Assembly: GCA_905221605.1 (NCBI GenBank)
Contig: CAJNDS010000591.1
Coordinates: 547,701 to 611,700 of the forward strand
Reading direction: 5' to 3'
Origin: Symbiodinium natans
Lineage: Eukaryota > Sar > Dinophyceae > Suessiales > Symbiodiniaceae
DNA length: 64,000 nucleotides
Below the pieces are notes generated by a model that did not search any database, had not been told where the DNA came from, and was given only the letters and a program-made list of their open reading frames with translations. Both the position numbers and the translations under genes were made by a program. Within the stretch, counting starts at the first letter, position 1; every line of letters starts with the position of its first letter. Shown one piece after another: positions 49,142-60,455 of this stretch.

Positions 49142-49751
49142 TCTGAACTCAGCTTAGGGAAGGTTCCTGCTTTGTAGAGTTGGAGCCACGAGTTCAAACC
49201 AAGAACTCATCCAAATCCCTCCGATTACTTAAGCTCTGAAGGCCCCCTAGAGATCCCTATGAGCCCTCCAGGGTTTAGGGTTTAGGGTTTAGGGTTACAG
49301 GGTTTAGGGTATAGGGTTTCCTGTTTAGTGTTTAGTGCTTACGGTTTATGGGCGGTTCCCCTCCTCGAAGTAGGGGAGAATCAAGGGGGCAACTACCCTA
49401 CCCATCTTTTTGCGTAGGAACCCGCCCCCCCCCCCCCCCCCCCCAATGAGCCTTCCAGCCACCCGAAAGAAGCACAAAGAAGCGCCTGGTCTGAAGTCCC
49501 CAGTAGGCACTTGAGAGAGAGCTTGTAAAGGCCTTCCTACTAAACCCCATAGACCCCCACACCGAAGGTCTAGAAAAGGCGCGCCTTTCTGGCTAAAGTT
49601 TAGGACTTTTAGGAGAGTTTCGCGGCTTCGGTGAGTTCAGAAACCCTAAACCCTAAACCGCCTGAACCGCCTGAACCGTCTAAACCCTAAACCCTAATTT
49701 ATAAACCTCTAAACCCTAACCCCTAAAGGCCCAGGGCAATTCTGCAAACAG

Positions 49752-49808
49752 GTACTCCAGCCCAGCACCGACCTGCCTCGCGATGCCAGCGCCCTCCTGA
49801 CGTCGAAG
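49752..49808 (+). CDS. Exon candidate, unknown
   Basis: Acceptor TCTGCAAACAG|G, 19 codons VLQPSTDLPRDASALLTSK, donor |GTGGAAG, phase 0 at both ends. The frame also stays open beyond the donor into WIFWGLGF, which is heptamer-derived. Confidence 0.45.
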
Positions 49809-50716
49809 GTGGAAGAACGGCCTCCCACCTGGATTTTTTGGGGTTTAGGGTTTAGGTTTATAGGGTTTAGGGTTTCTGTTCTGATTCAGCCTGCCACCAG
49901 TCCCGTGCCTCAACGAAGCGCTGCTGCAGGATTTAGGGGGTTTCGGGTGCGGGTTTCGGAAAGGGAGAGCAGGGAAGGTTCGCACATTCTCAGCAACAGC
50001 TGAGTTGCAGCCAATGAGGGTTTAGGGTTTAGGGTTTTAGGGTTTTAGGGTTTTAGGGTTTAGGGTTTAGGGTTTAGGGTTCAAGAGCTCTTGGTCGAGC
50101 AGTTCCTCGTTTAGGCTCTGTGTTTAGAACATCGAAAAATACCCACCCACCCGAAGTTCCCATAACATTAAGCAATAAAAAGTTTCTTCTTTTTATTAGG
50201 ATGGTTCAATAACAAATTGAATGACTTCCACTTAACAAACGAGGAGGTGGAGATATTAAACCACGCGAGGCTTTGAGGTCTGAGGCTCAAACCTTGAAAA
50301 AATTTTAAAAATGAAAAAACATTGTGAAAAAGGTCACGGAAAAGTCTTGAAAAACTTGAAAAAACACAAAAACCCAGAAAATGAGAGGCCACCCAGAACC
50401 CTCGATTTCAGTACTAAAAATTCGTGTTTTCCTTGCGGGTCTAGGCCAAGCCTGAGGTCTCTTTTTGGGGTGTTTTTTGACGCAAACTTCCCTCTCAAGG
50501 GGGGGTCGGAGTTTGAGGCAAGAGGGTCTCCAAAGACTATTTTGCCTTTAAAATCCAAAAATACGACCCCCCCCTTGACCGAAATTAAGCTGTGAAAAGG
50601 TCGCGGGGGCAGCCCTTCCTCAGAAAAACCCGGAAAACACCCGAAGAAACATGGAAAAACCTTAAAAAACATTGAAAAACCTTGAAAAACCCTGAAAAAC
50701 TTGAAAAAAACACGGC

Positions 50717-52721
50717 GTTGAGGCCTTGAAACCCTAAACACAGGCCTTGAGGCCTTGAAACCCTAAACGCTGGGCCCTGAAACCCTAAACACAGGCCCTG
50801 AGGGTCTGAGGCCTTGAAACCCTAAACACTGGGCCCTGAAACCCTAAACACAGGCCCTGAGGCCTTGAAACCCTAAACACAGGCCCTGAGGCCCTGAAAC
50901 CCTAAACACAGGCCCTGAGGCCTTGAAACCCTAAACGCTGGGCCCTGAAACCCTAAACACAGGCCCTGAGGCCCTGAAACCCTAAACACAGGCCCTGAAG
51001 CCTTGAAACCCTAAACGCTGGGCCCTGAAACCCTAAACACAGGCCCTGAGGCCCTGAAACCCTAAACACAGGCCCTGAGGCCTTGAAACCCTAAACACAG
51101 GCCCTGAGGCCTTGAAACCCTAAACACAGGCCCTGAAACCCTGAAACCTAAACCCTGGGCCCTGAAACCCTAAACACAGGCCCTGAGGCCTTGAAACCCT
51201 AAACGCTGGGCCCTGAAACCCTAAACACAGGCCCTGAGGCCCTGAAACCCTAAAACACAAACCCTAGGCCCTGCAACCCTAACCAGGCTTGAGCCCTGAG
51301 GCCTGGCCTGGAAACCCTAAACGCTGGGCCCTGAAACCCTAAACACAGGCCCTGAGGCCCTGAAACCCTAAACACAGGCCCTGAGGCCTTGAAACCCTAA
51401 ACGCTGGGCCCTGAAACCCTAAACACAGGCCCTGAGGCCCTGAAACCCTAAACACAGGCCCTGAGGCCTTGAAACCCTAAACACAGGCCCTGAGGCCTTG
51501 AAACCCTAAACGCCCTGGAACCCATAAACACCGGCCCTTGGGCCCTCTCGGAAACCCATAAACACAGGCCCTGAAGCCTGAACCTAAACGCGGGCCCTGA
51601 AAAAAAACAACAACCAAAAAACAACCACCTAAACACAAGGCCCTGCGGCCTGAACCCAAAAAACACAGGTTCCTGAGGCCCTGAAACCCTAAACACAGGC
51701 GCTGATACCTTGAAACCCTAAACGCTGGGCCCTGAAACCCTAAACACAGGCCCTGAGGCCTGAAACCCTAAACACAGGCCCTGAGGCCTTGAAACCCTAA
51801 ACGCTGGGCCCTGAAACCCTAAACACAGGCCCTGAGGCCCTGAAACCCTAAACAGAGGCCCTTTGAGGCCTTGAAACCCTAAACAACAGGCCCTGAGCCC
51901 TGCCTTGGAAACCCTAAACTTGGGCCTGACCCTAAACCCTAAACACAGCCCTGAAACCCTACCCTGAGGCCCAGGAAACCCTAAACACAGGCCCTGAAAC
52001 CCTAAACACAGGCTTGAGGCCTTGAAACCCTAAACGCTGGGCCCTGAAACCCTAAACACAGGCCCTGAGGCCCTGAAACCCTAAACACAGGCCCTGAGGC
52101 GCTTGAAACCCTAAACGCTGGGCCCTGAAACCCTAAACACAGGCCCTGAGGCCCTGAAACCCTAAACACAGGCTGAGGCCTTGAAACCCTAAACGCTGGG
52201 CCCTGAAACCCTAAACACAGGCCCTGAGGCCCTGAAACCCTAAACACAGGCTTGAGGCCTTGAAACCCTAAACGCTGGGCCCTGAAACCCTAAACACAGG
52301 CCCTGAGGCCCTGAAACCCTAAACACAGGCCCTGAGGCCTTGAAACCCTAAACGCTGGGCCCTGAAACCCTAAACACAGGCCCTGAGGCCCTGAAACCCT
52401 AAACACAGGCCCTGAGGCCTTGAAACCCTAAACGCTGGGCCCTGAAACCCTAAACACAGGCCCTGAGGCCCTGAAACCCTAAACACAGGCTTTGAGGCCT
52501 TGAAACCCTAAACGCTGGGCCCTGAAACCCTAAACACAGGCCCTGAGGCCCTGAAACCCTAAACACAGGCCCTGAAGCCTTGAAACCCTAAACGCTGGGC
52601 CCTGGAACCCTAAACACAGGCCCTGAGGCCCTGAAACCCTAAACACAGGCCCTGAGGCCTTGAAACCCTAAACGCTGGGCCCTGAAACCCTAAACACAGG
52701 CCCTGAGGCCCTGAAACCCTA
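50717..52721. repeat. 80-bp satellite containing CCCTAAA
   Basis: About 2.0 kb of higher-order repeat. Each 80-bp unit holds three subunits of about 26 bp, all with the core TGAAACCCTAAAC, ending GCTGGGCC, ACAGGCCC and ACAGGCCC. Units at 52336 and 52416 are exactly 80 bp apart. Parts near 51500-51660 and 51880-51960 are rearranged, and the right half is most regular. Frames here are artefacts. Confidence 0.95.
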
Positions 52722-52782
52722 TTTACAGGTGTTTAGGGTCTCAAGGGTTTAGGGGCTCAAGGGTTTAGGGTCTCAAGGGCAT

Positions 52783-53145
52783 TGTGGGCCTTGGGCCTTG
52801 CCCACGAATTTTTGGGCCTTGCCCACGAATACTTGGGCCTTGCCCACGAATATTTGGGCCTTGCCCACGAATATTTGGGCCTTGCCCACGAATATTTGGG
52901 CCTTGCCCACGAATATTTGGGCCTTGCCCACGAATATTTGGGCCTTGCCCACGAATTTTTGGGCCTTGCCCACGAACCAACAACCCCAGAAATTCGTGGG
53001 CAAGGCCCAAAAATTCGTGGGCAAGGCCCAAAAATTCGTGGGCAAGGCCCAAAATCCGGATTTTGGGCCTTGCCCACGAATATTTGGGCCTTGCCCACGA
53101 ATCTTTGGGCCTTGCCCACGAATATTTGGGCCTTGCCCACGAATA
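52783..53145. repeat. 21-bp tandem array with an inverted block
   Basis: Unit TTTGGGCCTTGCCCACGAATA. About nine direct copies run to 52976, then three inverted copies (52991-53054), then four direct copies. The centre AAAATCCGGATTTT (53051-53064) makes a near-perfect hairpin. As 21 is divisible by 3, several frames stay open, giving false ORFs. Confidence 0.95.
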
Positions 53146-53253
53146 CCATTAAGGTTTATAATTATATGGTAGGAGAGGTTTAGGGTTTAGGGTTTAGGGG
53201 CGTCGGGGACGGGGACCTAGCTGCCCTAGCTGCGCTGCAACAGCGCTCCTAAG

Positions 53254-53301
53254 GTTGACTTCTGAGGACCTGGAGCCCGACGAGGACCAGCCGCTACGGG
53301 G
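53254..53301 (+). CDS. Exon candidate, acidic
   Basis: AG|G after CGCTCCTAAG, reads LTSEDLEPDEDQPLRG. The right border is unclear (a GA-type donor is possible). Confidence 0.35.
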
Positions 53302-53692
53302 GATTTGAGTCTGGGGTCTAGGGTTTAGGGTTTAGGGTTTAGGGTTTAGGGGTAGCCCTGATCCGCTTGTTTGTGGCGTTTAGGGTTTAGGGTTCTTGGG
53401 AGCCCATTGGTGCCCGTACCCTTTGTGTACTGGCTCCGGGTTCCGTTATAAAGTAACCAACTCAAGAAAGGGTGCCGTAATTTGAATATGGTTTAGGATT
53501 CAGGGTTTAGGGTTTAGGGTTTAGGGTTCAGGGTTTAGGGTTTAGGGTGCTCCCCTACCAAACGTATGGGGCTGCTACTGTTTGTCTGTAAGAAGATAGG
53601 GATGCTCGTCTTGATTGTTGTTTCGGGGGATGGGGGTCCCGAAGCAAACCGTAGTCTTGCATACGTAACGCTTCCATACCCTGTACTTCGAG

Positions 53693-53786
53693 AGACCCCT
53701 TATACTAACAGTCCTTCATCGGGATTATCGTACCCCTATTATCATCCCCCATTAAGGAACTGTTTGTATAAGGGGGAACATCCCTA
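53693..53786. mobile_element. P1 element, left end truncated
   Basis: CCCCTTATACTAACAGTCCTTCATCGGGATT, right arm GGAACTGTTTGTATAAGGGGGAACATCC. It runs directly into a CCCTAAA block. Confidence 0.75.
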
Positions 53787-54066
53787 AACCCTAAACCCCC
53801 TAAGCCCTAAACCCTGAACCCTAAACCCAAAGCAGACTGCGAGTACAAGGGACCACATCCATCCCAGCCCCAACCCCCTGAGCGCCCGCCTTGTCCACCC
53901 CTCCCTAAACCCTAAACCCTAAACCCCAAACCCCAAAACCCTAAACCCTATAGGCCTACACCCTAAACCCTAAACCCTAAACCCCAGCCCCCAAACCCTA
54001 AACCCCCAAACCCCCAAACCCTAAGCCTTAAACCCTGCCTGCTTTGCCCACCCTCCGTTCGAAAAG

Positions 54067-54120
54067 GGGTTGGTGCAAGCGCTCCGCGAGATGCCAACCT
54101 GGGCCCCGCGGCTGTCGGAT
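54067..54120 (+). CDS. Exon candidate, unknown
   Basis: Acceptor CGTTCGAAAAG|G and GLVQALREMPTWAPRLSD. The frame is also open upstream (ACFAHPPFEK). Confidence 0.35.
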
Positions 54121-54127
54121 TTAGGGT

Positions 54128-54245
54128 TGGGGGGCCCTAAACCCTAAACCCTAAACCCTAAACCCTAAACCCTAAACCCTAAACCCTAAGCCCTAAGCCC
54201 TAAGCCCTAAGCCCTAAACCCTAGCCCTAAACCCCACACCCTAAA
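54128..54245. repeat. CCCTAAA/CCCTAAG block
   Basis: Seven CCCTAAA units, then four CCCTAAG, then mixed. Confidence 0.9.
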
Positions 54246-54392
54246 CCCATTGGGGTTGAGGGCTTTGGGTTTAGGAAGTACCCCAAGGTTCCAAGGTTTC
54301 ATGTCTCTACTTGTTTATGTACTTGGGCACCACAGTCATTGTATAGGGGGTACTTCAAACCGCAAATTTCTCTGTTTGGTCCTTGCAGAGAG

Positions 54393-54446
54393 GTTGAGGT
54401 TCAGGGACCCGAAACCCGAAGCGATTCGTGCATCCTCGAGAGTCCT
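54393..54446 (+). CDS. Exon candidate, unknown
   Basis: Pyrimidine-rich acceptor CTCTGTTTGGTCCTTGCAGAG|G, then VEVQGPETRSDSCILESP in phase 0. Confidence 0.4.
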
Positions 54447-54513
54447 AAACCCTAAACCCTTAATCCCTAAACCCTAAACTCTAAACCCTTAAACCCTAGA
54501 CCCAAAAGCCAAG

Positions 54514-54584
54514 GATACAGCCCAAGCAGCCACTGCGCCTTCCACCGCTCGTGTCCTTGATGTGGACAGCTGCATCGAGAAAAG
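54514..54584 (+). CDS. Exon candidate, unknown
   Basis: AG|G (AAAGCCAAG), DTAQAATAPSTARVLDVDSC then IEK plus AG before |GTGGGG. Every codon position looks coding, with G or C third bases. Confidence 0.5.
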
Positions 54585-54659
54585 GTGGGGGGCTCGAAAG
54601 CATACTGACGTTCCGAGAATGAAACTCCTGTCCCGATTCTATCAACCCCAAGGTCCTGG

Positions 54660-54722
54660 AACCCTAAACCCTAAACCCTAAACCCTAAACCCTAAACCCT
54701 AAACCCTAAACCCTAAACCCTA
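54660..54722. repeat. CCCTAAA block
   Basis: Nine perfect units directly before the exon candidate at 54727. A TTTAGGG array (54807-54905) follows directly after it, so the exon is flanked by inverted arrays. Confidence 0.95.
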
Positions 54723-54726
54723 TGAG

Positions 54727-54806
54727 GAAGCTCGTCAAGTCTTGGATGCCGCCCAGCGAACCAAAGCTGAGCGCGCTTGGGCCGCTGCTGGGGCCGCCAT
54801 TTTGGG
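54727..54806 (+). CDS. Exon candidate, Ala-rich helix
   Basis: AG|G acceptor at the edge of a CCCTAAA block (CCCTATGAG), EARQVLDAAQRTKAERAWAA then AGAAIL, donor GG|GTTTAGGG. Unknown protein. Confidence 0.5.
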
Positions 54807-55454
54807 GTTTAGGGTTTAGGGCTAGGGTTTAGGGTTTAGGGTTTAGGGTTTAGGGTTTAGGGTTTAGGGTTTAGGGTTTAGGGTTATAGGGTTTAGGGTT
54901 TAGGGTGCAGCTTAGGGTTTGAAGTTTGATGTGGGGAGTGTAGAGGGGATCCTAAACCCGAAGCCCGAAACCCCAACCCGAAGTTTAGAGAACTGCAAAT
55001 TTGGGGTTTTAGGCCGTTGGGTTCGACCGGCCTATGTTTGGGCGACTCTGCGCATTGTGATGGGTTTCTTGTTGGGGTTCGAGGTTGTGAGCCCCTCTAC
55101 CAGGGTGGTGCTCCAGGCATTTAGGGCTGGGGATGTGTGAGTTCGAGGTTTGGGTTGTGCTAGTGGAATCGTCCATGGTCCAAGTAGGCTCCATCCACGT
55201 CGGAAAGGGGGACCATTATTTGGATCAACTCCGCGGTAGAAAATTGGTAGTGCGCAGACAGTTCCATGTCGACATGGAAATTTGCTTGCAGCCTGCAACC
55301 TCGCAGCACTTTTGCAAGGAGTCGCGCCTCATGGTCTGTCGAGGAGGCCCTGCGACTTTAAACTTGTTGCCTTGAGAAACCCTAAACCTTAAACCCTAAA
55401 CCCTAAACCCTAAACCCTAAACCCTGCCCAAATTACTCCATGCCCTACGGGGAG

Positions 55455-55513
55455 GGCGACCCCTGCCGAGCCCAGCTATTGGCTGAGAAAATTGACATGT
55501 TCCCTTCTTGCGC
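55455..55513 (+). CDS. Exon candidate, unknown
   Basis: AG|G (CTACGGGGAG), GDPCRAQLLAEKIDMFPSC plus GC, consensus donor |GTAAGA. The upstream in-frame CPNYSMPYGE suggests the exon may start earlier. Confidence 0.5.
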
Positions 55514-55764
55514 GTAAGAAAAGATCATATGTTCTTTTAGGGTTTAGGGTTTAGGGTTACCTGGTTGGGATAGGTCAACTGGCCCATCAACGAGCGGAAC
55601 TCCTTTACAGGTTCTGAGAATGCCAATGAGTAGATCAATTGCCATACCTAAACCCTAAACCTTAACCCCTGGTTTTCGTCCCTTCCCAAATACGCCGTAT
55701 GCCCAATGACTTTCCTTCAGCTATATCATGCCTAGGCCCTTTATACCTTGAACCCCTTTTGCAG

Positions 55765-55837
55765 GACAGTTGCCCTGGCTACCGCGCGCCTGCGCGACGG
55801 ATCCTGGACATCGCGACATGGCGGAGATGCTCACCAG
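55765..55837 (+). CDS. Exon candidate, unknown
   Basis: Acceptor ACCCCTTTTGCAG|G, then TVALATARLRDGSWTSRHGG and DAHQ, donor |GTTTCT, phase 0 out. Possibly the C-terminal region of the upstream gene; unproven. Confidence 0.45.
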
Positions 55838-56747
55838 GTTTCTGAAGCCAACCTAAACCCGAAACCCTAAACACTGAACCGTCACTTCAAAGAGACCCTT
55901 AGCATACCCTGAACCCCGGAGTACCAAAAACCCTAGCCTCTCGAATCCTGAGCAGAGCACCCCGCCAAACCCTGAGCCCCAAAACCACCTGCACCCTGAA
56001 ATCCTGACAAAATGACCTTGAACTCTGACAAGAGCAACTTCTTACCTGAAACCCCGAACCCTGCAATATGACACAGGTATAAAACCCCTGAACTTCACCC
56101 CATGAGATACCCCAAGCCCGAACGCCTGAGCCCTGTTGGGCGAGGGGGGTGGCTTTAACGAGGGCTTCGGGCGAGGAAGCTATTGTTCCTAGCGGGGTTT
56201 TTCATATTATCTTATTAGCTAGATAAAATGGTAATTATTCATTTTGTTAAGAGTAATGCTGGACAAGAGATTGCAAAAGAGGAGCCGAATCCCTGCCAAG
56301 GAACCTGAGCTAGAACAACAACCCTCAGGGCCTTTTCGTTCTTTGTCGGGTCTAGGCGTTTGGCCCAAGAATTACCCCTCAATGACGGCGTATACCTTAA
56401 ATTACGATGGGGTTCAGGGTTTCGAGTAAACCCTAAACCCTAAACCCTGAGGCACAAAAAGGGTTTGAAACCCTACAAAGCCCGCAAGTCCTGAGCAGCT
56501 TGGCTGAGCAGCTTGGCTTGGCATGCCCAGGAATCTGTCCCTGTCGTGGAGGGACATCTCTCCCGGATCTCACTACGAGAGGAGCGTGCCGGCACGCATC
56601 CTGGATGACTCACTCAGGCTTTGCACAGAATGTGTAATGTATGGGTCATAACCCACTTAGAAGCCCCTTGAGTGCCCTAATCTAATATGGTTATAAGTAC
56701 AGTTAGTTGTAATAAGTAGCAAGTATCATAAACCTCGAAGTACACCG

Positions 56748-56964
56748 TATGGATAGTTCTCTAAATTAGGGTCCCTTGTGGGGGTCCCTATTATAATGCG
56801 GCACCTAATATCAGGGTACCCCAACAGGGATCGTGACAACCACCCATATGGGTAGTTCTCTAAATTAGGGTTTAGGGTTTTCAGGTTTTAGGGTTTAGGA
56901 TTTAAGGTTTGGGTGCCTTACTATATATAGGATTGAAAAAGGGGACCCTACTTTCACTACCCAT
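56748..56964. mobile_element. P4 element, one full and one interrupted unit
   Basis: TATGGATAGTTCTCTAAATTAGGG begins a full unit ending CAACCACCCATATG. It is followed at once by GGGTAGTTCTCTAAATTAGGG, TTTAGGG-like repeats, then a right part ending CACTACCCATAT. Confidence 0.75.
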
Positions 56965-57002
56965 ATGCGCACTGCATCCCTGTGAAAAACCCAGGATAAA
57001 CC

Positions 57003-57100
57003 CTACTTGGAAGCCCATTTTGACTTAGGAAGTAGGGTGAGTAAGGTGGGGTGTTGGGATTCTCAGAGGAGATCTACTCACCAAGTCAAAAGAGCTGCAA
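57003..57100. mobile_element. P2 palindromic element
   Basis: CCTACTTGGAAGCCCATTTTGACTTAGG and ACCAAGTCAAAAGAGCTGCAAATT ends. Confidence 0.7.
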
Positions 57101-57606
57101 ATTCAACCCTCCAGTTGCCCATTCACTGGGCGCTTACCCTTAGCCGAAGTTCACAGCTCCAAAGGCATCGTTGCGACCGTAGCAAGCTCCGCTGGCGGGT
57201 GTCGCTGCCGAAGCGAATCCTGTGTGCGAAGATTCAAGGCTGCCTTGATTGCAATTAAGCAAGCTGACATGTTTTGTTTTTGTTTTTTTTTTCTATGGTC
57301 CTAGGATATGAATAAGGATTGTCCAAAATAGGGGAGATGGGGGTATACCAGCTGTTAATTTAGGGGTCGGAATAGATTTTGACATTTTCCCTTGTGGTCC
57401 CTATATGGTTATTCTATAAGAAGCCCCCAAAACCCTGTTCGAATTCTTCAGGCCCCACCCTCAACCCTAAAACCTAAACCCTAAACCCTAAACCCTAAGC
57501 CCATGTCATCGGTACTTTGGGGACCACCCTAAAACCTAAACCCTGAACCCTAGGCCCTAAACCCTAAACCCATATCAGAGGTAATTTGGGGACTTCCCTT
57601 GCAAAG

Positions 57607-57697
57607 GCGCCTTTGTCGTGCTCGTCACTGGCTCCGACGTCCAAGGAGAGGGCCCCTGGGAGCTGCTGGTGCACAGTGCAGTGTGGCCTGGCCGCAT
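57607..57697 (+). CDS. Exon candidate, unknown
   Basis: Acceptor CTTCCCTTGCAAAG|G. GC, then AFVVLVTGSDVQGEGPWELL, VHSAVWPGR, AT, and the donor |GTTTAGGG built on a heptamer block. Strong coding texture. Confidence 0.55.
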
Positions 57698-58338
57698 GTT
57701 TAGGGTTTAGGGTTTAGGGTTTAGGGTGCATGTTTTATTATTTTTTGCCAAGCTCGTTGCAAAAGGGTGCATGTTTTGAATTGGGCTTCGGGCGAGACCG
57801 AGTTTGACAGCAACGGTGTCTTCGGGTAGCTGAACAATGAAAGATGTGAAAATAGGGGTAAGGTTTAGGGTTTAGGGTTTAGGGGTAGTTCAGGACTGGA
57901 CGTAAGGGATGCTTTTGTGTCTGTTAGTCAAGCAGGCCGGGGTGTGTTTCATGCCTTCCGTTGCAGATAACCGAAAAAGACCCCCGCCCAACAAATGTTG
58001 TTGTTGAAGGTCATGATCTTCCTACCAGGGTGCCGGGATTTAGGGATACAGTGCTTGCGACATCTCATATGCAGAGGCTGTCTTTATGCAAAATTCCAAA
58101 ATGTTCCAGGGTCATTTGTGATACTTCTGGAGATGTCATTCGCATAAGTTGTTTTCCCATAACAAGACTTAACAGCAAAGGGAATAGCCATCTAAACCCA
58201 TCAGGCGAATATGTCCCAAACATAAACCTTAAACGTCTACTCTAGAATTTGACATCCAGGCCGGCTGCACAGCGCCAATGCTCCCCCCCCCCCCCCCTTT
58301 ATTTCGGGTTTGGCATATCTAAACCAACTGGGAAAGCC

Positions 58339-58452
58339 ATATGGTTAGTTCTCTTGGTTCTGGTCCGTTTTTGGGGTACCCTTGAGAATAATAGGGGCCG
58401 CCCTTTAGGAAGGGCCCCCAAAATGGGACCGTATTTTAGAGAACTGACCATT
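58339..58452. mobile_element. P4-like palindromic element
   Basis: CATATGGTTAGTTCTCTTGG and CCGTATTTTAGAGAACTGACCAT ends; GGGGCCGCCC core. Confidence 0.75.
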
Positions 58453-58499
58453 AAAAAACATCATTTACTCATAATGTTACTCTACTGTTCCTGAAGAAC

Positions 58500-60380
58500 C
58501 CCCTCAGAAAGAATAAAGGACAGTATTCACTATATTGCACCGATACAGGCAGAGCATTCTGATGTTTTGTAGGTTTTTTGTACGTTGGGTTTGAAAAGGT
58601 GCACACCGCGAGCTGGTTTTAAACATGACACAAGGTATCCAGGCTCTGAAACAAAACCTCACAAACAAAAGCAAGTGCAGGGTTTGGGGTTGTCAGGGCT
58701 TTGGTTTTTTTTTAGGGATTTTCGGGTTTTTAGGGTGTCCAGCCACCCACCCACCCCCCACCCACCCCGTTGCGTGACGCTTGAGGTCTGGGCAGGAGTT
58801 TCTTCCACCCCTGCAACACGGCTGCAGTACAACAGCCAGAGTGGGTTCAAGGCAAGATTCTCGACTTGCTGGGGAGTTGCTTCCGGCACACCTCGACAAG
58901 CCTTTGCAAGCTTATGAGGCGCATTCGGAGGGCCCCCCGTACCCCAAAACCCATTTAAGCAAGAAGCTACTATTGTGGACAAGGTACAAGGAAGCTGTCG
59001 ATGAGAGGAACCATTCCCACCGAAGCCCTGAACACTAAACTTCGAAAGGAAAGACCATGGCCTACCCTGTAACCCTAAACCCTTTAACCCTAAACCCTGA
59101 AAGGAATAGAGGTAAAGGGTTGGCTGTTGCGTGAGCAGGGAAGACGGTGGTTCGTTTCGGCCCTTGTGGCTTGGGTTTAGGTTGTTATTGTTTTTTTCTG
59201 CGCCGGACTCATCTCAAACCCCTGGACTTTAACATCCTGGAAGCCTCCTAAAGCCTTCAAAGGCTGGGTTTTTAGGGTCTCTGCGCTTAGGGTTAGGGTT
59301 TTAGGGGTTTAGGGTTTCGGGCTTAGGGTCTTTTCGGTTTTAGGGCAAATCGCACTGCAGTCCCTCCCTAAAAAAAAGGGGTTTAGGGTTTGGACAGGGT
59401 TTATAGAGGCGTATATAGGGTTTTTATAGGGTTTACAAAGGGTTTGTATAGGGTTTATATAGGGTTTCTACAAGCTGAAGGTTTGGTCTCAGGTGTCTGG
59501 GACATGCCCCCGCGCGCCTGGGCTTGTTCGAGGGCGGCTCCTGCGTTGTCCTCGTGCAGACCGACGCCACCCTAATGTTGAAGCTTCCCTCGCACAAAGA
59601 GAGGGCTTAGGGTTTAGGGTTTAGGGTTTCCAGGGTTTAGGGTTATTTCGAGTTTGGGCTTTAGGGCTTAGGGTTAAGGGTTCAAAGAGGGGTGCAGGGT
59701 TCGAGGCCCCTAATGGATTCAATTAGGGGTGTTGCAAAAAGGTCCTCCTCAAGGTCTGGACCACGTGAAAAAAGACCCTAATCCCTGGGTCTGCTAGGTG
59801 GGCCAAAAGACCTAAAACCGGAGCCTAATCCTTCAGCACAGCTTCCTTCTCTTGGGGTTAGCGTTTAGGGTAGGGTTTGGGGGAGGGGGGGGGGGTGGTG
59901 TAGTGGGCTTTTTTGTTCAAGCTCCAGGGTGTCGGGCTTAGGGTATGGGGTCATTGAACTGTCGAGGTTTAGGCCGGAATTCTGTAGAGTACCCCCAAGA
60001 AAAGGTGATGAGCATCGATCGCAGCCCGCCGGGCTTTTTGATTGAAAAAACACTTGCCTTATCATGGCTATAGAACCCTAAACCCTATCCCTAAACCCTG
60101 AACCCCACCCTTTTAGTTTTTTGCTGTTTAGTGGCTATGGCTTGTTTCGCAAGCTGGCCACGACTTTGTATCGCGAGTCCTTGCTGCTAGCACCGAGTGC
60201 AATCATGCTTTGGATCCCCATAAATCCCCAAACTCAAATTTCCGGTGGTGGCACTTGTAATTGCGTGTAAAAGGGATCCAACTGTTAACCCTAAAACCTG
60301 AACAGCCTAAAAACCTCCAACTTGCTACTCAAAGCCCACAACCCTCTTAAGCCGGAACCCTCCGCCCCCCCTTGAACCCG
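58500..60380 (+). other. No assigned gene
   Basis: Contains heptamer blocks (59293-59340, 59607-59643), GGGTTTATAT tandem motifs (59395-59466) and an open GC-rich piece at 59493-59610, where all three frames stay open, so none can be chosen. An open piece near 60131-60226 reads YGLFRKLATTLYRESLLLAP. Confidence 0.4.
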
Positions 60381-60387
60381 AACTTAG

Positions 60388-60455
60388 GTGGCACCTGGCT
60401 TCGCCAGCATCCTCGCGCCTACTCATCCGTCGCGCGGCCGTACTTTCACCGAAGG
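60388..60455 (+). CDS. Exon candidate, unknown
   Basis: AG|G (CGAACTTAG), WHLASPASSRLLIRRAAVLS then PK plus G, donor |GTGTAGGG. Confidence 0.45.

Noticed and set aside
50168-50741. Phe-rich minus-strand and Lys-rich plus-strand frames
   Set aside because: Derived from AAAAACTTGAAAAAC-type repeats; low complexity.
51448-52247. Minus-strand repeat proteins in the 80-bp satellite
   Set aside because: Periodic non-coding satellite; frames follow the repeat.
50717-52721. CRISPR-like array
   Set aside because: No constant repeat with unique spacers; all parts of the unit repeat, and the context is eukaryotic.
52757-53183. Six overlapping open frames of 90-133 codons on both strands
   Set aside because: They are frames through a 21-bp tandem array; the period is divisible by three, so any frame without a stop in the unit stays open.
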